A stretch of DNA of 64,000 nt, taken from contig JAEPML010000002.1 of assembly GCA_017643925.1 (NCBI GenBank), positions 537,391-601,390 of the forward strand. The letters are read 5' to 3'. A model generated the notes under the pieces. It was not told the DNA's origin. It searched no databases and was given only the letters and a program-made list of their open reading frames with translations. Positions 26,547-34,405 of the stretch are shown piece by piece. The first letter of the stretch is position 1. Each line of letters starts with the position of its first letter. The position numbers were made by a program, and so were the translations under genes. Origin of the DNA: Roseibium sp. GTDB taxonomy: Bacteria; Pseudomonadota; Alphaproteobacteria; Rhizobiales; Stappiaceae.

Positions 26547-26933
26547 TCAGTCCGGCTTCTTGTAGGCAACGCAATCGATCTCGACCTTGCAGTCGACCAT
26601 CATGGTTGCCTGAACACAGGCGCGCGCCGGAGGGTGTTCACCGAAATAGGTTTTGTAAACGCCATTGAAGGACCAGAAATCTCGCGGATCATCGAGCCAC
26701 ACGCCAACACGCACGACATGTTCAAGTCCGTAGCCTGCCTCTTCCAGGATCGCGATGACGTTCTTGATGGTCAAATGCGTCTGTTCGACGATTCCGTTGC
26801 CGACAATCTCACCGTCTTTCATGGGAACCTGACCCGATACATATAGCCAGCCGTCCGCTTCAACAGCGCGCGCAAAGGGGAGGTTCTGGCCACCTGCGCC
26901 TGATTTTTCAGCGCCATAGCGTTTGATAGTCAT
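26547..26933 (-). CDS. RidA-family protein
   Basis: Protein of the Rid (YjgF/YER057c/UK114) family, 128 aa. Archetypal RidA hydrolyses reactive enamine/imine intermediates such as 2-aminoacrylate made by PLP dehydratases. Family landmarks are LYVSGQVP near 40, IVEQTHLTIKNV near 57, and RACVQATMMVDCKVEIDCVA near the end, given as positions about 104-123. The ATG at 26933 has GGAG seven bases upstream. It leads the leftward operon. The presence of a PLP enzyme in the divergent operon makes an imine-handling role attractive. Confidence 0.87.
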   Translation of the reverse strand: MTIKRYGAEKSGAGGQNLPFARAVEADGWLYVSGQVPMKDGEIVGNGIVEQTHLTIKNVIAILEEAGYGLEHVVRVGVWLDDPRDFWSFNGVYKTYFGEHPPARACVQATMMVDCKVEIDCVAYKKPD

Positions 26934-26970
26934 GTTGAGCTCCAAAATTGAAAATCATTTACATAGTGGT

Positions 26971-27000
26971 TTGACATTGGTTTTATTTCAACCGTATAAT
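26971..27000 (+). promoter_or_regulatory. Consensus sigma-70 promoter of the rightward island operon
   Basis: TTGACA (26971-26976), 18 bases, then TATAAT (26995-27000): both hexamers match the sigma-70 consensus exactly. The predicted transcript starts near 27007, about 14 bases before the first start codon. An imperfect inverted repeat GGTTTGA (26968-26974) / TCAACC (26988-26993) overlaps the -35 box and spacer. It is a candidate site for the RpiR repressor. Confidence 0.75.
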
Positions 27001-27020
27001 TTGAAAAAAGCAACCAACAA

Positions 27021-27548
27021 ATGAAAAAGATTTACGTTATGCAGGGTGTTCCAGTGAGCCAGATCAATCCGTTTGAGGGCACAGACAAAGACCGGGCCGA
27101 AATCTGGCAGATGCTTGTCATGCGGGACATTGATGCGTTCGTTGCAGCGGACTGGGGGCAAGTCGCCGACGACTTTGATATAGAAGCCTTTTTCGGACTT
27201 GATGGAGGCAGGAACCCCAATCCGGACAATTGGAAACTCGGGTTTCCGGATCTGGAAACCTATAAATCGGAGTGGTTGCGCCAGGCAGTCGAATTCGCAA
27301 AGGTAGACTTCGCCGAGGATGCGCGCGCAGCCATATTCAATGCCACCAACCTGACCGATATCGAGATCAACGGAAATCGCGCGATTGCGCGCAAGAAATT
27401 CGACGGCTCGATCCGCAAAGCGGATGGGAGTGTCGACAGGCTCCTTTGGCAAACCCTCTATTTCTGCGTTCGAAAGGACGGTCGCTGGAAAATCTGCAGT
27501 TTTGCGGGGTATCTGCCCAATCCGTTGGGAGCAACAGCTGAGAAATGA
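27021..27548 (+). CDS. NTF2-like (SnoaL-fold) protein
   Basis: Protein of 175 aa with an NTF2-like pattern: an N-terminal helix region (IWQMLVMRDIDAFVAADW) leading to the cone, then strands ending in LWQTLYFCVRKDGRWKICSFAGYL. Members range from isomerases and dehydratases to binding proteins, so no reaction can be assigned. The start is uncertain: ATG at 27021 has no clear ribosome site, and a second in-frame ATG lies at 27039. Its stop overlaps the start of the second mlrC gene (ATGA), so the two are translationally coupled. Confidence 0.7.
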   Translation: MKKIYVMQGVPVSQINPFEGTDKDRAEIWQMLVMRDIDAFVAADWGQVADDFDIEAFFGLDGGRNPNPDNWKLGFPDLETYKSEWLRQAVEFAKVDFAEDARAAIFNATNLTDIEINGNRAIARKKFDGSIRKADGSVDRLLWQTLYFCVRKDGRWKICSFAGYLPNPLGATAEK

Positions 27549-29056
27549 CCAGACCCCGCGCATTCACAGCAGTCTTGGCCACTGAAACAAATACGTTTTC
27601 GCCGATCCGGGTAGATCTCAAGGCCTTTGAGGCAAGTCTGCTTGCACGGCCCGGAGAACATCCGGCAACACCGACCCTGTGCTCGGCTGTCATTCCTGTC
27701 GGCCGCAAGAAAGCCGCTGCCAACGGTTGGCTCCTGGTCGAGGGAACCGCTGCGTGGGCGGATCCGGCCGGCCTCGTTTCGAAAAAGACCTACGAGTTTC
27801 TGCGCGACGAAATCCTCGAACAGATAAGGGATGGTGGTCCTTTTGACGTTATTGTTCTCGGGCTGCACGGCGCGATGGTCGCGGAAGGATATGATGACCC
27901 CGAGGGTGACTTCCTGGAAAGGGTCAGATCAATTGTCGGAACATCTACGCCAATCATCGCAACGTTGGATCCGCACAGTCACCTGACCGCGAGACGGGTG
28001 GCAGCTTGCGATGCGCTTGTCGCATTCAAGGAATTTCCCCATGTGGACTTCGTCGAGTGTGCGGAAAAGGCCTGGCAGATCGCGGAAGACACCATGTCCG
28101 GACGCATAAAACCGGTCATGAGTGTTTGCGATCCAAAAATGATCGAAGTATTTCCAACCAGCACGGAACCGATGCGCAGCTATGTCGACGATGTTGTCAG
28201 CCTCGAACGGTCGACGCCGGATGTCCTTTCGATTTCGGTAATCCATGGGTTCATGGCCGGAGATGTACCGGAAATGGGCGCCCGATTGCTCGTCGTGACC
28301 GATGACAACAGGGAGAAGGGCGCCAGCCTCGCGCAGGAGCTTGGCGAGAAGCTTTTTGACCTGCGCGGCAAGGTTCGAAGCGAAGAATTGTCGCCGGAAA
28401 CAGCGTATGAAACGGCCCTCGAGTTCGAGGGTGGTCCGGTCACGATTGCGGACATGTGGGACAATCCGGGAGGCGGCACCGCAGGGGATGCAACCGTGTT
28501 GCTGAAGGAAGCAATCGACCGCGGTCTCTCGAATATCGCCTTCGGTTCCATTTGGGATCCAGTCGCCGTTCAGCTTTGTCACGCTGCCGGTGAGGGCGCC
28601 CGCATGCAATTGCGCTTCGGTGCCAAGTCAGCCCCAAACACCGGTCACCCGATAGACGCTGAAGTCGAGGTTCTCAGGAACATCATAAATGCCGAGCAAC
28701 GCTTCGGTGAAAGCGTTGTGCCGATTGGCGACTCCAGCCTGATCAGGGTCGGAGAAATCGAGGTCATCCTGAATTCAACGCGCGCCCAGTGTTTCGACAC
28801 GAGCCTGTTTGAGAATTTCGGCATCGATCCGAGCAAGCGGAACATTCTGGTCGTGAAATCGACCAATCACTTTCACGAATCCTTTGCCCGGATCAGTCCT
28901 TTGATCCTCTATTGCGCGGCAGGCCAACCTTACCCGAATGATCCGCGCAAGACGCCCTACACCAAGGCACCAAGGGATATCTGGCCGATCAACACTGTCC
29001 ACGCAGACGACAACGCCAATTCCAGAACCAGTCTGGTTGAAACGATGGGGACCTAA
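27545..29056 (+). CDS. M81-family metallopeptidase (MlrC-like), copy 2
   Basis: Second MlrC-family protein of the island, 503 aa. It shares the family frame with copy 1: ETNTFSP near residue 16, LGLHGAM near 103, DPHSH in place of DLHGN near 141, PHVD near 163, and DNPGGG near 306. The divergence at the second metal stretch (DPHSH versus DLHGN) suggests different substrates. It overlaps the NTF2-like gene by four bases and ends three bases before the PLP-enzyme gene, so the three proteins are made together. Confidence 0.83.
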   Translation: MTRPRAFTAVLATETNTFSPIRVDLKAFEASLLARPGEHPATPTLCSAVIPVGRKKAAANGWLLVEGTAAWADPAGLVSKKTYEFLRDEILEQIRDGGPFDVIVLGLHGAMVAEGYDDPEGDFLERVRSIVGTSTPIIATLDPHSHLTARRVAACDALVAFKEFPHVDFVECAEKAWQIAEDTMSGRIKPVMSVCDPKMIEVFPTSTEPMRSYVDDVVSLERSTPDVLSISVIHGFMAGDVPEMGARLLVVTDDNREKGASLAQELGEKLFDLRGKVRSEELSPETAYETALEFEGGPVTIADMWDNPGGGTAGDATVLLKEAIDRGLSNIAFGSIWDPVAVQLCHAAGEGARMQLRFGAKSAPNTGHPIDAEVEVLRNIINAEQRFGESVVPIGDSSLIRVGEIEVILNSTRAQCFDTSLFENFGIDPSKRNILVVKSTNHFHESFARISPLILYCAAGQPYPNDPRKTPYTKAPRDIWPINTVHADDNANSRTSLVETMGT

Positions 29057-29059
29057 GCG

Positions 29060-30127
29060 ATGGGAAAACAACTTTCCATAGACGATCTGCTGACACCGGT
29101 CGCAATCATCGACGAGACCATCATGGAAACCAATGTCAGGGTGACGCAGAACTACTTCGATCAGATCGGCCGTGCCTTTCGTCCGCATATCAAGACCCAC
29201 AAGATACCCTCTCTGGCGGCCCTGCAGATTGCTTTCGGGGCGCAGGGTATAAATTGCCAGAAGATCAGTGAGGCAGAGGTATTTGCAGATGCCGGGTTCA
29301 ACGACATCCTGATCACGTTCAACATGATGGGTGCCGAACGGCTTGAAAGGCTGAAGGTGCTCAACGCCCGCGTCGACCTTCAGGTTGTCGCGGACAATCC
29401 GGTTGTGGTTGAAGGATTGGCGAGCCGGTTCGAGGCCAATCAGCCCTTGAAGGTGCTGGTGGAATGCGACACCGGTGCCGGGCGCAATGGGGTCCAGACT
29501 CCGGATGCAGCAGTTACCCTGGCACGGCAGATTGCCGAACAGGCGGGATTGCGTTTCCACGGCATTCTGACCTACCCGAAACCGAATTCGGAAAGTGACG
29601 TCGAAGCATTCTTTGCCGAGACGATCCGGCTGTTGAAGAAGACGGGTCTGGAGTGTCCGGTCGTTTCACACGGCGGGTCACCAAGCTTGTTTGATTCCGA
29701 GCTTGTGAAAAGTGCCACCGAACATCGCGCCGGAACATACATATTCAACGACCGGTCCCTGGTGCGTGCCGGATTGTGTGCCCTCGACGATTGCGCCATG
29801 AACGTGATCGCCACGGTCGTCTCGCGCCCCACCGAGACCCGGGCCGTGCTGGACGCGGGATCGAAGGCGTTGACCTCAGACCTGCTCGGTTTTCCGGATC
29901 ATGGACTGCTCGTCGACTATCCGGACGCCTCCATCCAGGCACTCAGCGAGGAACACGCGGTCGTTGACCTGAGCAACTCGAAGAAGAAACCCGAGATCGG
30001 TGAACGGGTTCGGATCATTCCCAACCACACGTGTGTTGTTTCAAACCTCTTTGACAGGTTGGTGTTTCACCGGGACGGCGTGGTGACGCGTATTGAACCC
30101 GTCGCCGCCCGTGGGCAAGTCGTCTAG
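29060..30127 (+). CDS. D-threonine aldolase / D-serine dehydratase-like PLP enzyme
   Basis: Fold-type III (alanine-racemase-fold) PLP enzyme of the DSD1/D-threonine aldolase group, 355 aa. The N-terminal barrel carries RPHIKTHK at 41-48, which holds the PLP lysine. SHGGSPS near 215 binds phosphate. The C-terminal domain has the metal motif PNHTCVVSNL near 316, whose His and Cys bind the divalent metal in characterised members. Such enzymes split D-beta-hydroxy amino acids or dehydrate D-serine; which reaction applies here is open. It is the last gene of the rightward operon and a terminator follows. Confidence 0.84.
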   Translation: MGKQLSIDDLLTPVAIIDETIMETNVRVTQNYFDQIGRAFRPHIKTHKIPSLAALQIAFGAQGINCQKISEAEVFADAGFNDILITFNMMGAERLERLKVLNARVDLQVVADNPVVVEGLASRFEANQPLKVLVECDTGAGRNGVQTPDAAVTLARQIAEQAGLRFHGILTYPKPNSESDVEAFFAETIRLLKKTGLECPVVSHGGSPSLFDSELVKSATEHRAGTYIFNDRSLVRAGLCALDDCAMNVIATVVSRPTETRAVLDAGSKALTSDLLGFPDHGLLVDYPDASIQALSEEHAVVDLSNSKKKPEIGERVRIIPNHTCVVSNLFDRLVFHRDGVVTRIEPVAARGQVV

Positions 30128-30133
30128 TCCTCC

Positions 30134-30154
30134 AGACGGCTTGCCCGCCGTTTT
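30134..30154 (+). terminator. Terminator of the rightward island operon
   Basis: AGACGGC (30134-30140) pairs with GCCGTTT (30147-30153), with one G-U pair and a six-base loop, and runs into TTTT. A second hairpin follows: CGTCGCT (30164-30170) / AGCGACG (30177-30183). Confidence 0.65.
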
Positions 30155-30250
30155 CTCAAAGTGCGTCGCTCGGTAAAGCGACGTGCGCCATATCTTTCGT
30201 GACGCAAATTGAAAGCACCTTGTGCGGTGTCTCCGTAGTGCTAACCGCAA

Positions 30251-30317
30251 TTTACAAAATTGTAAATTTCAGCGCAGCTGTCCGCAATCCAGCTCCCCCA
30301 TCTTCAGTTCATCGAAA
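30251..30317 (+). promoter_or_regulatory. Promoter module of the PepSY gene
   Basis: A 16-base inverted repeat TTTACA-AAAT-TGTAAA (30251-30266) lies 52 bases, start to start, ahead of TTCAGTTCATCGAAA (30303-30317). The same two elements recur at exactly the same spacing before the small membrane-protein gene at 32799. The palindrome resembles boxes bound by heavy-metal-type (CusR/CopR) response regulators, the class of the regulator encoded just downstream. Confidence 0.72.
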
Positions 30318-30356
30318 GGCACGGTGCCTGGCTCGAAACAAAGATGGAGAAGTGAA

Positions 30357-30698
30357 ATGGAAAAGAAGGTTATCGTCGGCAGTGTTATCGCAGGTCTGCT
30401 CGTATCCATGGGTGCCATGGGCGCGGCAACGGCGCAATCGGCGACGACGCCGGTGGCAATGAGCGAAGAAAAAGCCATTGAGATCGCTCTTGCGGAGGTC
30501 CCGGGCACTGTTCAGGAAACCGAGCTTGAAAAGGAAGACGGGAAGCAGGTCTACGAAATCGAGATCCTGACTGCCGACGGTGTTGAAATGGAAGTCGAGA
30601 TCGATGTTGCGACCGGGACCGTTCTGGAGGTCGAGGCGGACGATGATGGTGACGACGACCACGACGGCAAAGATGACGACGACAAAGCCACCAAATGA
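30357..30698 (+). CDS. PepSY-domain exported protein with acidic tail
   Basis: Small exported protein, 113 aa. Residues 1-27 form a signal peptide, 36-95 a PepSY domain (EKAIEIALAEVPG, then VYEIEILTADG and EVEIDVATGTVLEVE), and the last 20 residues are almost all Asp with one His and a few Lys. Such a tail could bind divalent cations. PepSY proteins are often encoded beside a two-component pair and may tune it. The ATG at 30357 has GGAG seven bases upstream. A terminator separates it from the regulator gene. Confidence 0.82.
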   Translation: MEKKVIVGSVIAGLLVSMGAMGAATAQSATTPVAMSEEKAIEIALAEVPGTVQETELEKEDGKQVYEIEILTADGVEMEVEIDVATGTVLEVEADDDGDDDHDGKDDDDKATK

Positions 30699-30721
30699 TG
30701 TAAAACAGGTGTGAAACAAAG

Positions 30722-30748
30722 AAGGCTGCCAGGATTGGCGGCCTTTTT
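30722..30748 (+). terminator. Terminator between PepSY and regulator genes
   Basis: AAGGCTGCCA (30722-30731) pairs with TGGCGGCCTT (30736-30745), ten pairs with one G-T wobble and a four-base loop, followed by T to 30748. Read-through would give less regulator and kinase than PepSY protein. Confidence 0.82.
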
Positions 30749-30773
30749 CCTGAGACCCTCGAAGACGACTGAT

Positions 30774-31457
30774 ATGCGTATTTTGCTCCTGGAAGACGAT
30801 AGCCAACTCGGGCCCTGGGTCGCGACGGGCCTGCGTGAAGAAGGTCATGTGGTCGACCATTTCACGGACGGCAAGGACGCTCTGCTGGCGGCCATGGGAC
30901 AGGAATATGAGCTTTTGATCCTCGACCGGATGGTGCCGGGGCTGGAGGGACTTGATGTTCTCAAATCGTTGAGAGCATCAAGAAACACGACACCTGCATT
31001 GTTCCTGACCGCGCTTGGAGAGGTCGATTCCCGTGTCGAAGGATTTGAAGCAGGGGGCGACGACTATCTGACCAAGCCCTTTGCTTTTGTCGAATTGTCA
31101 GCGCGCGTGAACGCTCTCGGACGGCGACGTGAAGGGGCAGCTTCCGCGACCAGTGAACCGACCGTTCTGAAATACGGTGATCTCAGCATTGATTTGTTGT
31201 CCAGAAGTTGTGAGCGGCAAGGCCAGGCCATCGAACTTATGGCCAAGGAATTCAAGCTTCTGGAGTATTTCATGCGTCGACCGGGGCGCCTGGTGACCCG
31301 CACCATGCTTCTGGAACAGGTCTGGGACATGAGCTTCGATCCGACGACCAGCGTCGTCGAGACCCATATCAGCCGGCTTCGGGCAAAGATCGACAAACCT
31401 TTTGGTGATGAGCTAATCCGAACCAGACGAGGCGAAGGTTATGTTTTCGGTCGCTGA
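30774..31457 (+). CDS. Two-component response regulator, OmpR/CusR type
   Basis: DNA-binding response regulator, 227 aa. The receiver domain (1-115) has the acidic pocket ED at 7-8, phospho-acceptor D51 in ILDRMVPG, and TKPF near 101. The C-terminal winged helix (about 130-225) ends with VWDMSFDPTTSVVETHISRLR, given as positions about 188-208, the signature of the heavy-metal (CusR/CopR/CzcR) subgroup. The ATG at 30774 gives the usual receiver start. It overlaps the kinase gene by 17 bases. Its probable targets are the two palindromic modules at 30251 and 32710. Confidence 0.92.
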   Translation: MRILLLEDDSQLGPWVATGLREEGHVVDHFTDGKDALLAAMGQEYELLILDRMVPGLEGLDVLKSLRASRNTTPALFLTALGEVDSRVEGFEAGGDDYLTKPFAFVELSARVNALGRRREGAASATSEPTVLKYGDLSIDLLSRSCERQGQAIELMAKEFKLLEYFMRRPGRLVTRTMLLEQVWDMSFDPTTSVVETHISRLRAKIDKPFGDELIRTRRGEGYVFGR

Positions 31458-32724
31458 GCTGACGAGACCAATTCGCTGGCTTGTGAGATCCTCGACCTTA
31501 CGGTTGACGTTTTTGCTGTCGCTGATTTTCGCAATCGGGATGGCAATCGCGATCCTGTTGGCGCTTTCGTTTGGCCGGGAAGCCGTGATGCAACGGGTCG
31601 ATACGTCTCTAGCCGGACTTGCTGCGGCGGTTGCTTCTGACGAAGTCGAGGGCGACACCTTTTCAGTCATTATCCGTCCCTTGTCCGACCTTGGCGACCT
31701 CCCCAGGAAATTCACGAAAGTCGCTGAACGTGGAGGTGGCACAATCAATCTTGACCGGGAGTTCAAGCGGGCAGAAGTCTGGAGGGTGCAGATTGCCAAT
31801 GACAGCGACGGTACGCCGATCCTGATCGCTTTGCCGCTTGATGACAGCGAAGACGCTCTTGAACTGCTGGGTGACACGCTTTGGGCGACCTCGGCAGTTG
31901 TGCTGTTTTTTACACTCTCGATCGGGCTTGCAGCTGGATTTTGGGCGCAGCGCCGTCTTCGTAAAATAAACACGACCCTTGATCAGCTGGCCTCCGGAGA
32001 CTTGCAGGCGCGCACAGGCATTGAACGATCCTTTGACGATCTTGATGCGCTGGCGCGGCAACTGGACCGTACCGCTGTCGAACTGGAACGCCTGGTCGCC
32101 CAGACACGTCACTTGAGCGCCAGCCTGGCGCACGATCTTCGAACGCCCCTTGCGCGTCTACGTGCGCGATTGGAGATGCTGCCAGATGGGGAAGAACGTG
32201 GCGCCGCGCTGGAAGAGGCTGCACGACTGTCCGGAATATTCGACACGATCATGCGGGTCGCTCGGATCGAGGCAGCGCATGGAACGGAAGGTTTCGAGAC
32301 CGTTGATCTTGGAGAACTTGCCGACGAACTGGCTGACATTTTCGGCCCGGTCGTCGACGAGAACGGCAAGCGGTTTGCCCTGACTTGCGAAAACCCGGCG
32401 ACTGTGTTCGCTGATCGGAAAATGCTTGTCCAGGCAATTGCAAACCTCATTCAGAATGCGCTTGTCCACGGAGGCCAGGATGTTGAGCTCTTCGCGAGTG
32501 GGCAAGAGATCGGTGTCTCGGACAATGGCGCAGGTGTCGACACGAAATTCTTTTCCGAGATCACAAAGCCGATGGTCCGCCTGGATACGGCCCGGGAAAC
32601 GGACGGGACGGGACTGGGGCTGGCTCTTGTTCGCGCAGTTGCCGAGCGGCATGAAGCCGACCTGGTCCTGTCGGAAAACAATCCCACGGGTTTGCGCGTC
32701 GCTCTCAAGTTTACAAAAATGTAA
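31441..32724 (+). CDS. Sensor histidine kinase
   Basis: Membrane sensor kinase, 427 aa. Two membrane helices (about 21-44 and 146-168) enclose a periplasmic sensor region of about 100 residues; HAMP follows, then the phospho-acceptor H231 in SLAHDLRTPLAR. The ATPase domain has the N box in NLIQNALVHGG, the G1 box in SDNGAGVD and the G2 box in GTGLGLALV. The layout matches CusS/QseC-type kinases, but the periplasmic part has no metal motif I can recognise. The last codons lie inside the palindromic box of the next promoter module. Confidence 0.92.
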   Translation: MFSVAELTRPIRWLVRSSTLRLTFLLSLIFAIGMAIAILLALSFGREAVMQRVDTSLAGLAAAVASDEVEGDTFSVIIRPLSDLGDLPRKFTKVAERGGGTINLDREFKRAEVWRVQIANDSDGTPILIALPLDDSEDALELLGDTLWATSAVVLFFTLSIGLAAGFWAQRRLRKINTTLDQLASGDLQARTGIERSFDDLDALARQLDRTAVELERLVAQTRHLSASLAHDLRTPLARLRARLEMLPDGEERGAALEEAARLSGIFDTIMRVARIEAAHGTEGFETVDLGELADELADIFGPVVDENGKRFALTCENPATVFADRKMLVQAIANLIQNALVHGGQDVELFASGQEIGVSDNGAGVDTKFFSEITKPMVRLDTARETDGTGLGLALVRAVAERHEADLVLSENNPTGLRVALKFTKM

Positions 32725-32776
32725 ATCAGCGTTGCGACTGGCGTAAGTGCGGGATCCCATATTCAGTTCATCGAAA
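32710..32776 (+). promoter_or_regulatory. Promoter module of the small membrane-protein gene
   Basis: TTTACA-AAAA-TGTAAA (32710-32725) overlaps the kinase stop codon. TTCAGTTCATCGAAA (32762-32776) follows at a start-to-start distance of 52 bases, identical to the module at 30251. The 36 bases between the two elements are not conserved apart from CAGCG and a CCCAT just before the second element. Confidence 0.72.
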
Positions 32777-32798
32777 CGAAGCGAATATGGAGATCCAA

Positions 32799-33026
32799 AT
32801 GAAATCGGTTTTTAACAAGATGACCTCGACCGCAGCTGGCGTTGTTGTTTTCCTGGTCGGATGCGCCTTGGCCGGGCTCGGCTTCACGGTGCTGGCCTTC
32901 TTCGCGATGTTCGCCCTGGCCGCATATGGTCTTGCTCTGATTGCAGCACCATTCGTGGAACTGGCCATGAAGAGGGAAGATGCGTCCGAATTTGAAGACA
33001 TCGGTACGACGCAAACAGCAACGTAA
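32799..33026 (+). CDS. Small membrane protein of the two-component regulon
   Basis: Protein of 75 aa with two closely spaced hydrophobic helices (about 10-30 and 33-54), glycine- and alanine-rich, and a short acidic C-terminus (KREDASEFED). I recognise no family. The ATG at 32799 has GGAG six bases upstream; an in-frame ATG at 32787 lacks one. It follows the kinase gene under its own copy of the shared promoter module, so it is probably an output of the system or a modulator of the kinase. Confidence 0.68.
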   Translation: MKSVFNKMTSTAAGVVVFLVGCALAGLGFTVLAFFAMFALAAYGLALIAAPFVELAMKREDASEFEDIGTTQTAT

Positions 33027-33063
33027 CTGGAACCGGAACTCTTTCGTTCTGAACCCCGAATAT

Positions 33064-33112
33064 CCAAGGATCTCCTCGTTGACCTGGTTAGCCGGTCAAA
33101 GAGGGTCCTTGG
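33064..33112 (+). terminator. Nested hairpin after the small membrane-protein gene
   Basis: Outer arms CCAAGGA (33064-33070) and TCCTTGG (33106-33112) are perfect reverse complements. Within them TTGACC (33079-33084) pairs with GGTCAA (33094-33099). AATTTCGTGTTTTGG follows. It is probably the end of the upstream transcript; the T content is modest, so a structured RNA element is possible. Confidence 0.5.
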
Positions 33113-33253
33113 AATTTCGTGTTTTGGGTGACTTCAATCTTCTTGAGCGCGACCATGCATGAGGGTTTTGGCAAATTTTACGCCTGTAGTCGCTCGACAA
33201 GTTGGCAGGTCCACAGTCGCGGCGAAGTGGAGCACAGCAAGTGCCGGAGAGCA

Positions 33254-34381
33254 TCAGATGTGCATTTCAGCGGGGTCGAGTGCCGCAATGGAGACCTGCC
33301 GCTCAAATGCGTTTCCGTTTTCATCGAACAGGTGGCAATCGGCTCCGTTGAGGCCGGTCGCGACAGCAACGCCGACCTTGGCCGGTGCCGATCCCTGCAG
33401 AACGCTACAGAATGTTGAGCTTGCACCGGCCACAGAACTGTAGGTCACGGTGTGAATACCCAGATGTTCAACCACATTCGGAACTACATCGATAGAGGCA
33501 TCTGCCGCGCCGAGCGTCAGGTGCTCCGGGCGAATGCCAAGCTTCAGGGAGCGACCGGAGACGTCTCCTTGTGCCTTGACCTTTACCGTCAGTTCCTGGC
33601 CGGAAGGGAGTTCAACGGTTACACCGTCTTCACCGGACTTTTTACCGGTCACCTGAATGAAATTCATCTTTGGATTGCCGATGAAACCGGCAACAAACAG
33701 GTTCTGGGGCTTGTGATACAGCTCCAGCGGTGTACCGACCTGCGAGATGACTCCCTGGTCCAGAACAACGATCCTGTCAGCCATGGTCATGGCTTCGACC
33801 TGATCGTGGGTCACGTAGATCATTGTTGCGTCGAGGTCGTTGTGAAGCTTGGCAAGCTCCACGCGCATCTCGGCGCGCAGGGCCGCGTCGAGGTTGGAAA
33901 GCGGTTCGTCGAACAGGAAGACGGAGGGCTCGCGCACAATGGCGCGGCCGATTGCAACGCGTTGGCGCTGGCCACCGGACAATTCGCCGGGCTTGTGCTG
34001 CAGCCTCTCGGTGAGCTGAAGGATGCCGGCCGCGTTTTGAACCTTTTCTTCCACCTTGTCGTTGGGCAGACGTTCCACACGCAACGGAAAGGCAATGTTT
34101 TCATAGACCGACATATGCGGATAAAGCGCATAGGACTGGAAAACCATGGCAATGCCGCGTTTGACGGGGGGCAGGTTGTTCACGACCTTGGTGTCGATCG
34201 TGATGTCGCCGCCCGTTATTTCTTCAAGCCCTGCGATCATGCGCAGCAAGGTAGATTTTCCGCATCCGGAAGGACCGACAAAAACAATGAACTCTCCATG
34301 GTCCACGTCAAGGTCGACACCCTTGATGACTTCCACCTGTCCATAGCTCTTGCGCACATCACGCAGCTGCAACTCACCCAT
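33254..34381 (-). CDS. Carbohydrate ABC transporter ATPase (UgpC/MalK type)
   Basis: Cytoplasmic ATPase of a CUT1 sugar importer, 375 aa. Walker A is GPSGCGKST near residue 36, the signature is [14 protein letters not shown], Walker B is [13 protein letters not shown], and the switch histidine is in VTHDQVEA. The C-terminal 130 residues form the MalK-type regulatory TOBE region. The ATG at 34381 has AAGGA six bases upstream; a second ATG two codons earlier abuts the ribosome site. It is the last gene of the leftward amino-sugar transport operon and serves the two permeases at 35705 and 36537. Confidence 0.92.
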   Translation of the reverse strand: MGELQLRDVRKSYGQVEVIKGVDLDVDHGEFIVFVGPSGCGKSTLLRMIAGLEEITGGDITIDTKVVNNLPPVKRGIAMVFQSYALYPHMSVYENIAFPLRVERLPNDKVEEKVQNAAGILQLTERLQHKPGELSGGQRQRVAIGRAIVREPSVFLFDEPLSNLDAALRAEMRVELAKLHNDLDATMIYVTHDQVEAMTMADRIVVLDQGVISQVGTPLELYHKPQNLFVAGFIGNPKMNFIQVTGKKSGEDGVTVELPSGQELTVKVKAQGDVSGRSLKLGIRPEHLTLGAADASIDVVPNVVEHLGIHTVTYSSVAGASSTFCSVLQGSAPAKVGVAVATGLNGADCHLFDENGNAFERQVSIAALDPAEMHI

Positions 34382-34405
34382 GGTCATTCCTTCTCAATAA
34401 GTTGG

